From NCBI RefSeq assembly GCF_958298935.1, contig NC_084924.1:23595819-23659818 (forward strand): 64,000 nt of DNA, given 5' to 3'. The notes under the pieces were generated by a model. The model made no database searches. It saw only the letters and a program-made list of their open reading frames with translations, and was not told where the DNA came from. The position numbers and the translations under genes were made by a program. This stretch comes from Phragmites australis. Its lineage: Eukaryota; Streptophyta; Magnoliopsida; Poales; Poaceae. Numbering within the stretch: the stretch's first letter is position 1; each line of letters begins with the position of its first letter. Positions 57,445 through 64,000 of the stretch are shown here, piece by piece.

Positions 57445-58489
57445 TTAGAGAACAAATGAACAGTAAAGGCAGTAGAGAGTAGAGAATGGACTCTTCTTAT
57501 TCATCTTCCATTAACTTGAGTACATATATATACAAGGATGTGGCTATTTCGCGTGTGCCCGTGTGCAAGCGAACTAGCAACTTTCCAACAGCAAGATGAC
57601 AACCAGCGTCCGCGCGACGCACGCGAGCAGCCCGTTCACGTAACACACGTGGGCAGAGTGGAACCAGCGTCGAGCCCAATTGCTTCAGAGTAGGCCATAG
57701 GCGTGTGCGAGGCCCACGTGAGTGGGCGCTTGGTGCAGCTGGACTTCTAGCATTGTTGGGCAAATCTCTTTGGAAGCCTCTTTTAGAATTTTGGCTCAAA
57801 AAATTTAAGAAAAATGTTTGGTGCAAAAAGGTTTGAGAAAATATCAATGAGAAAAGTTTGGCTCAAAAAGTTTTAAGAAAAAATTAATGAAAAAGTTTGG
57901 ATCAAAAGTTTTGAAAAAAAAAATTGTACAAGAAAAGTTTAGAACAAAATTCTAGCACAAACTTTTTTAACTAAATTTTCAGCATAAACTTTTTTAAATA
58001 AAATTTTTAACACAAAAGAATCTGCAAAAATTTAAATAAGATTCTAGCACAAACTTTTGTTAAAAAAAAGTACGCTGGGCTCCAGTGCCCCACCTGGGTC
58101 TCTCGCATCGGAAAAAAAATTTATAAGATCTAACCTTTCGAAAGACCCGTTCTTCTTACGTGACATATGTTTCTTGCTCTCTCCTGCAGACAGACTAACC
58201 ATTGAATCAGAAAATAAACAATGTAGATCGGAATCTCACGAGGGTCTTTCATATGAAAGTTTTATAAAATTTTCTTCCCTCACACGTCCTCTCCCCCTGC
58301 CTCTGCCTGCATATGACTGCACGGCCCGACAGCCCACGGGTCATGGCAAAGCCCGTCGTCTATGACTTCGGGCGCGTGTGATCACGCGCGAAAGAGAAAT
58401 TTCGATATATATATAATGAATAGGCATCACTTCCCAATGGATAAGGAGCAACCGCCATGAGCGTTTCTTTGATCACATGGTTTGTAACA
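57445..58489 (-). repeat. 5' LTR of the Ivana-like element, with ~0.87 kb of extra sequence
   Basis: It starts ATTAGAGAACAAATG and ends GGTTTGTAACA (58489). The 3' LTR goes straight from ATATATATACAA to TGAATAGGC, but here about 57535-58412 intervenes between the same two phrases. The extra part holds a GC-rich stretch (57560-57700), an A-rich repeat and a C-rich stretch (58270-58370). No gene is visible in it. Confidence 0.6.
57745..58060. repeat. A-rich degenerate repeat array
   Basis: Phrases such as 'GCTCAAAAAGTTTTAAGAAAA', 'AATGAAAAAGTTTGGATC' and 'TTCTAGCACAAACTTTTTTAA' recur with changes about every 30-40 bases. Confidence 0.55.
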
Positions 58490-58559
58490 GATCTCATCTA
58501 GAATGGGTAGGGTTAGGAATTTAGGATTGGGTCCGATCCAACCAACCAGCTAGCTAGTG

Positions 58560-58902
58560 AGGGGCAGGGTAGGGATTGGCCCCCCTCTCGGACTTATGGG
58601 GCTGGGCCTTGGCCCATTACCAGGCCTGCCTGTGTCCCCAGCCAGCCGCCGCAGGAGAGGAGCTTCCCGTGCGCGACGCCGCCTCCGACTCCCACCCGCG
58701 CCGGCGCCGAGAGGCAGCTTCCGATAACCGCCTCCAGACCCCGTGCTCCGCCCCGCCCTCCCGGACTGCACCACTGCAAGCCCCCTGCCAGCCGGTATGG
58801 TTCGGTCCGCCTCGCCAGGGTTCGGCCTCCACACGCCGGTCTCTCCCCCACGCGCGTCACCGCCTCGCTGCGAGTCCGTTTCCACATCCTCTTGCTTCTC
58901 AG
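58560..58902 (+). promoter_or_regulatory. GC-rich 5' exon/UTR region of the PPR gene
   Basis: A CpG-rich block with CCGCC and CCCTCC runs, typical of grass 5' leaders, ends in the donor TTCTCAG|GTAACC (58902/58903). Frames on both strands (for example 58576-58923) are long only because of GC content. It starts about 70 bp after the copia LTR end, so the core promoter is partly next to or inside LTR sequence. No clear TATA box. Assignment to the PPR gene is an inference from position and strand. Confidence 0.5.
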
Positions 58903-59962
58903 GTAACCACACCGCTGCATTGAGCATTTTGTGTCTCATAGAGGATTGGAATGGCCTAGTAACACGTACAGTTTAGCAAAAATATAGTTACAACTTACAA
59001 GGATTCAGCTGTCCAATGTTCTATGCTCAACATACTGCTGATAATTGATGCACAACAATCGGTAGGATTAACTGTCCTTTCTGTCTGGCGAACGAAGTGG
59101 TCCTTTTTCTTCTTCTTTTTTAAATATAGATGAGCAAACAGTTCTGAAAAATATAGATGAGCAAACAAAATTGAACTTATGTGTTAATTTGCCTTAATGA
59201 CAAGTCAATTAAGGGAAAACTAAGGCCATTCGTACCACCTATACCATTTACAATTTCACTATCTTGTATACAGTATACTTGTAGTTAAATCTTAGACCAA
59301 AATTCAAAATCATCCTGTTGTTTGGTGTTATGTCGTGTAACCATACGTGAAACGCGGAGAGGGACTTGTGCAGATTTTGCAACTTCACCAAGAGATAAGA
59401 AGAAACAAAAACACATCCTCAATTCCAAATCAAGAGATTTCAGATTTGTCGTGGAATAAGTCAGTTACACAAATTAATAAAATTAAGAACTGTATCACCC
59501 GATTCCATGGTAGCATGACATTCTATTTCCTACTAGTAAAAAACACACCTGCTGTCGCTATGCTGCCTCCTTGATCATTCCCGTGGTCAGCTGGCCGACC
59601 GCATCTCCCTCCCCCTGCACTACCTTCTCGCCAGGCTAGTCCCCATCTGCCTCCTTCTCGCCCTCTCCAGTAGTGGTCTCGTTGGACTTTTGGGGTAACG
59701 TAGCCTCACCTGTATCCTTGCTGGTATATAGCCTTAGCTGAGCCAGCTGATTGATTTGGTCCTGTACTTTGGTTTTTGCTTATTTTTTTGTTGCAGTTTG
59801 ATATCAGTATTATGCTGTCCTATTTCAGTTCGCTAAATTTCACTGTTCTGTTGCTGATTGTGTTCAGGTGAATGCTCTATCCTTGGAGCTGCAGCATAAA
59901 CCATATCATGCTGTCCAATTCGAGGCCAATTAGTTGTTACTTGTTTTCTTGTCTGTGCAACC
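58903..59962 (+). other. Probable 5'-UTR intron(s) upstream of the PPR start
   Basis: Two good acceptors precede the start codon: TTTTTGTTGCAG (ends 59796) and TGTGTTCAG (ends 59867). Either would leave a 95-166 bp leader before ATG 59963. A CT-rich block at 59560-59690 could be another leader exon. No gene is seen in the rest. The short frame at 59347-59574 has no support. Confidence 0.5.
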
Positions 59963-62377
59963 ATGGGGATACTACCAATGATTCTAGGAGATCTAGCCAG
60001 GAATGTTGATGCAAACATCAATAAGATTGCAGTGCTGAATCCGTTCAGGAGGTTGTCGGGATCTATCGCTGGCAGAAATTCTGGATCGAGTAGGCTATGT
60101 GGCATTGACAAGCTTGCTCTGTTGTTCCAAACCTGTGCAGATGTGAGGTCTGTGAAGAAGCTCCACGCTCGCGTTTTTACACTCGGACTTGGCAGGGATG
60201 CTATTCTTGGCTTTAAGATCCTGAACTGTTATGCCAATTTAGGTTTCCTACCGAACACAAGATTTGTTTTCCAGGGGATTTTAAATAAGGATCTTGCCAT
60301 GTGGAATTCGTCCATGGTTGATTATTTCAGAGCTGGTTATCAAGAGGAAGTTATTATTTTGTACAAGGGATTGAAGTTGCATAAGATTTGTATGGATGGG
60401 AAAACAATTACTTTTGGCTTGAAAAGCTGCACTGAGCTTCAGAATTTGTTATTGGGCAAAGGAATGCATGCAGACTCACTGAAGCTTGGCCTCAGTGGGG
60501 ATAAATTTGTTGGTTCTTCCCTCGTTGGTTTATACTCTAAGCTTGGCAGGATGGATGATTCACAGAAGGCGTTTGGAGAGATCCTGGGCAAGGATATTGT
60601 TGCTTACACGTCGATGATCAGTGGCTATTCTGAAGTTATGGATTCAATTTCATGGAATGCATTTGAAATTGCCAGTGACATGCTGTGGAACAACTTGGGA
60701 GTAAACCGTGTGACTTTGGTTAGCTTGCTGCAGGTTGCTGGGAATTTGGGAGCAATTAGAGAAGGTAAATCAGTCCATTGCTATTCCATTAGGAGAGGAA
60801 TTGGTGTCTCAGATGAAATTCTGGAGACCAGCCTTGTTGACATGTATACTCGATGTGGAGCTTACCAATTAGCATCTGCTGTCTTGAATAATTCTGAAGG
60901 AACTGTGGCTTCCTGGAATGCTATGCTTGCTGGTCTTGCTCGGACTGGACAGAGTGCAAATGCAATCATCTGTTTTTCTGTCATGCTACATGAGCATAAA
61001 GTAATTCCAGATTCAGTAACCTATGCAAATGTGCTTTCTGCTTGTTCTGAGTTATGCTATTATGGCTATGCTGCTAGTGTTCATGCCTACCTAACAAGAA
61101 GATATATTCCTCTGGATGTAGTTTTGGCCACAGCTCTTATTGAGGTATACTCCAAATGCACTAGAATTTTGAGATCCAGGCATCTCTTTGATCGACTGAT
61201 GGTTAAAGATGCTGTCTCCTATAACACGATGATCTATGGTTTTCTCCATCATGGCATGGCCAATGATGCCATTACATTATTCAAAGAAATGATTGCAGAA
61301 TCTGTCTCACCAAATTCCGTGACTGTTCTTAGTCTGCTTGCCGCTTTTGCTGATCAAAGAGATTTTGCTAGAGGGAGGTGGATTCACGGATTTTCCATTA
61401 GACATGGCTTCTGTTCAGATGTGGACATTGCAAACCAAATTATACATATGTATTCCAGTTGTGGAAAGATTGCAGCAGCAAGCACTGTATTTGACTCACT
61501 GGAAAAGAAAAATTTGGTTTCATGGACGGCCATGATGATGGGATGCTTATTCTGTGGACATAAAGATGAAGTGGTTCGACTATGTCAATTGATGCAGCAA
61601 CATGGAGAGAAACTTGATTCTGTCACTCTTATAACTGCACTACAGGCTGTTTCTGAGATTGGACATCTGAAAGGTATAAAACAAATTCATGGTTTTGTCT
61701 CTCGTGCCTTGTTGGAGAAAGATACAAAGATCACAAATTCTTTGATGACTTCATACGCAAAATGTGGAAAGTTGGATTTGTCAGAAGCTTTGTTCTTTAG
61801 TTTGGAACACAGAGACCTGGATTCATGGAATACGATGATCAGTGCTTATGGGATGCATGGATTATACATTAAGGTGCTTGAAATGTATAAGAAAATGGAA
61901 GAGGAAAACATTAAGCCTGATGAGTTAACATTTTCTTCAGTGCTTTCTGCTTGCAGTCATGCTGGTCTAGTTAAGGAGGGGTGGTGTATTTTTCAGTCAA
62001 TGAGTTTAGTTTATTCAGTTCCCCCACAGGAAGAGCATTATGGTTGCATTGTTGATTTATTGGGCCGGGCAGGACAGCTAGAAGAAGGATACAGGTTTAT
62101 AAAGTTATCTATCTTAAAAGATAAATCCAGTGCATTTTGTGCTTTACTTTCTGCATGCAGAACTCATGGAAACACAATTCTTGGACAGATTATTGGCAAA
62201 GAGCTCCTTGAGCTTGAACAACAGAACCCAGGTACTTATGCTTTGATTTCAGAAATGTATGCTCAGAAAGGACAATGGAGTGAATCAGCTAATCTAAGGA
62301 CTAGAGCTAAAGAAAGTGGGTTGAGAAAACTCCCTGGTTCTAGTTTGATTGAAACAGTGGAGCAAGCTATCAAGTAG
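59963..62377 (+). CDS. Pentatricopeptide repeat protein, PLS class with E domain
   Basis: PLS-class PPR proteins bind single-stranded RNA in mitochondria or plastids and help edit or process transcripts. The 804-codon frame is uninterrupted and intron-free, as is usual for this family. Residues 1-40 are rich in Arg/Ser/Ala/Leu with few acids (LNPFRRLSGSIAGRNSGSSR), fitting an organelle transit peptide. From about residue 55 to 700 there are tandem ~31-36-residue repeats. Diagnostic blocks are VASWNAMLAGLARTGQSANA, VSYNTMIYGFLHHGMANDAI, LDSWNTMISAYGMHGLYIKV and TFSSVLSACSHAGLVKEGW. The end (EEHYGCIVDLLGRAGQLEEG to LPGSSLIETVE) is an E domain, with no DYW deaminase, so editing would need a partner. 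The ATG at 59963 is the first in frame. A second Met at residue 6 is possible. Confidence 0.95.
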   Translation: MGILPMILGDLARNVDANINKIAVLNPFRRLSGSIAGRNSGSSRLCGIDKLALLFQTCADVRSVKKLHARVFTLGLGRDAILGFKILNCYANLGFLPNTRFVFQGILNKDLAMWNSSMVDYFRAGYQEEVIILYKGLKLHKICMDGKTITFGLKSCTELQNLLLGKGMHADSLKLGLSGDKFVGSSLVGLYSKLGRMDDSQKAFGEILGKDIVAYTSMISGYSEVMDSISWNAFEIASDMLWNNLGVNRVTLVSLLQVAGNLGAIREGKSVHCYSIRRGIGVSDEILETSLVDMYTRCGAYQLASAVLNNSEGTVASWNAMLAGLARTGQSANAIICFSVMLHEHKVIPDSVTYANVLSACSELCYYGYAASVHAYLTRRYIPLDVVLATALIEVYSKCTRILRSRHLFDRLMVKDAVSYNTMIYGFLHHGMANDAITLFKEMIAESVSPNSVTVLSLLAAFADQRDFARGRWIHGFSIRHGFCSDVDIANQIIHMYSSCGKIAAASTVFDSLEKKNLVSWTAMMMGCLFCGHKDEVVRLCQLMQQHGEKLDSVTLITALQAVSEIGHLKGIKQIHGFVSRALLEKDTKITNSLMTSYAKCGKLDLSEALFFSLEHRDLDSWNTMISAYGMHGLYIKVLEMYKKMEEENIKPDELTFSSVLSACSHAGLVKEGWCIFQSMSLVYSVPPQEEHYGCIVDLLGRAGQLEEGYRFIKLSILKDKSSAFCALLSACRTHGNTILGQIIGKELLELEQQNPGTYALISEMYAQKGQWSESANLRTRAKESGLRKLPGSSLIETVEQAIK

Positions 62378-64000
62378 TATGTTTTATCCTCCTATTTCAG
62401 CCTTTATCAGTAAGGCATGTTGTTTTTGCACTGTATACAATTCTTCTAGTGAAATGGAGAACAAAACGTACCACTCAGATCAGTTTCACTTAGAAGATGG
62501 ATCACTGTTGTGTGCTTGAATACATCGTTTGAGGCATCTCTGCAACTGAAGTGCAGCTGAAGATCTCTGCCTCCGCTTCTCATGCCAAGCTGGTGCAGCC
62601 ATCGCTCCTCCTCCCCGGCTGGCCCAGCGCTGTCGTTGGTGACCAGGTGGGCTTCTAATCCACTGCATCCACTGCATCACCAACCCCTCAGCCCCTCGCT
62701 GACCACTTCGAGTCGCCTGCTATCTATAACCTCGAGGGCTGCATCGACCACCCCGACAGCGACATCTTTGTATACACCGCGTCCCGGAGAAGGATCCACT
62801 GATGGTGTTTCTCGGTAGTTTCTATACTGTGTTCAAATCAACATGTTTTTTAGCTCCATTTTCAGATATAATGGTATTCTTTGCACCTGAAATGTTTTTC
62901 CAGATCTTTTAGGTGCCATATTTGTTGAAATTCTGAGTGCACATGTTTTTTCAATTTTGAGTTGCTAAAGTAGTAGAGATGTCAACAAGCTAATCCAATT
63001 AGGCCTGTTTCAAATGCTAAGTAGACCTATTTCTCTTATTTGTTAAAGTATCAATGTTGTCAATTTAGTTTCTCTGGTTAGGAGTAGTAGTTTGCAACTT
63101 CTAACTGAGAAAAAAAAAATGCTAATAAGCCAGCTTGTTGAAAGCATTGTTAAATATCAGGTGTCCAAAGTTTAAAATAATTGAAGTGATTAGTTCGAAA
63201 AATTCAATTACTATATAATGTACCCAGTATCAGTTCTTTGAAATGCTAATCCATCACTTCAATAACTAATTGTGATGGTGGCAAGATGAGCTACTTCGGT
63301 AATTTTGTCATATTTACACCTTCACCTCCTTTACCCACAATTATTTACACCTGATGGTATGCCACAACCTTCTTATCAGATTCGCAGATGGCGCATCAAT
63401 CAGCTGCATCTTCGTATCAAAGTGGGGGGCACACCCCATTTAAAGACCTAACGAACGCCCCAACTAATGGTTAAATACTATGGAAGAACTGAACTTTGTC
63501 CTGTATTTTATGCAGCTATGTCTATTGCTCCTGATGTCATATTATCCACTCACAAATAGGTGTCAGTATAAACAATGACAATGAGACTCCCACAAGTATG
63601 CGCATCCACTGGATGCAGATCCGAATGAAGGTAAGAGACAAAGGGAACAGTCATTTGCTTTTAAATTTCGTTTTGTTTCCATGTTTCCATATAAGAAGTA
63701 TTCATGTTTTGTAGTGTTTCAGAAATTGCTTTTGACTTTTCCATTTCCATTTAAGATGTTGCAACCCTCCCAACAGTCATTTGTTTAAGATGTTTTGTAG
63801 TGTTTCAGAGATTGCATGCAACATTCTATCTGACGTTGGAGCTACATGTTTAACTGCTCTATTTTCTCCTGATGTAGCAGGGGCAGCAAATTCACTTCTG
63901 CATGTAACCTGTTCTGAGCTTAAGTATGCCATTACAGTTTTTGCACTATTTTTTGCTATTTTCCTGAAATTGTATTTGAGTGCCACCTGGTGTCAACTGA
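62378..64000 (+). other. 3' flank of the PPR gene; no confirmed gene
   Basis: 62378-62540 is likely 3' UTR. A GC-rich, exon-like island (62560-62820) reads LVQPSLLLPGWPSAVVGDQ in one frame and then LADHFESPAIYNLEGCID in another, so it could be a frameshifted gene relic, but I do not recognise it. A possible splice donor GAAG|GTAAGAG lies at 63634-63641. The rest to 64000 is AT-rich without features. Confidence 0.4.

Larger units (their letters stand above)
37591..58489 (-). mobile_element. Old Ivana-like Ty1/copia retrotransposon, split by a Tat/Tekay composite
   Basis: A 3' LTR remnant (to 37776) and a 5' LTR (57445-58489) share 'AATGAATAGGCATC', 'AATGGATAAGGAG' and 'CATGGTTTGTAACA'. Between them are decayed RT/RNase H/integrase (37785-41193) and a leader with an ACGTTATCAACACG primer site (57428-57444). 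The insertion 41194-57108 separates the two halves. The lineage call rests on the IYDDNA RNase H block and the ACGTTATCA-type primer site. Confidence 0.7.

Noticed and set aside
58550..58939. Minus-strand 129-codon frame next to the PPR gene
   Set aside because: It is a shadow in a GC-rich 5' exon. All frames are open and no domain is seen.
63586..63641. A coding exon ending in GAAG|GTAAGAG
   Set aside because: The donor looks good, but the open text is too short and unrecognised. It is recorded only as a possible splice site.

Overview
This is plant nuclear DNA, almost certainly from a grass (Poaceae); I cannot fix the species. About 58 kb is a nest of broken transposable elements of kinds typical of grass genomes: CRM-like, Tat/Retand-like and Tekay-like Ty3/gypsy, SIRE- and Ivana-like Ty1/copia, CACTA, PIF/Harbinger and hAT-like. 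The last 5.5 kb is unique-looking DNA with one intact host gene, a pentatricopeptide-repeat (PPR) protein at 59963-62377.

Layout, left to right. (1) 1-1560 is LTR-like non-coding DNA. (2) 1993-4120 is an hAT-like terminal-inverted-repeat element with a non-autonomous CACTA element (2578-4090, TSD TCC) inside it. (3) 4793-13372 is a decayed CRM-like gypsy element A (+). Its middle is replaced by unassigned DNA and a truncated PIF/Harbinger element (7814-10717), and a solo LTR of its own family sits in its integrase (11062-11980, TSD ACTAG). (4) 13378-15040 is the LTR and 3' end of an unidentified, apparently non-coding LTR element (-). (5) 15041-37590 is a SIRE-like copia element (-), split by a Tat-like gypsy element Tat-1 (-, 16478-32588, TSD TCTAT). 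Tat-1 is in turn split in gag by a 5'-deleted CRM-like element B (+, 26983-30424, TSD ACCGT), and it carries a third CRM-like leader/gag piece where its own 5' leader should be. (6) 37591-58489 is an old Ivana-like copia element (-). It is split by 41194-57108, a composite of plus-strand Tat-type LTRs around a Tekay-like element (-), an inverted Tekay-type RT piece (+) and a truncated Tat element Tat-3 (-) that contains an F-box-like gene fragment. (7) 58490-64000 holds the PPR gene with a GC-rich 5' exon, an upstream intron and 3' flank.

Every transposon gene here has stops, frameshifts or deletions, so none looks autonomous. The most notable pattern is in the two Tat copies. Both carry, antisense to pol, an extra ORF region with a Transposase_28-like (putative gypsy-type transposon) protein, and then a second small ORF about 155 bp downstream of a conserved TATA box. 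In Tat-3 most of the first antisense ORF has been replaced by the F-box-like sequence. The PPR gene is the only gene I would call functional. It should encode an organelle-targeted RNA-binding protein.
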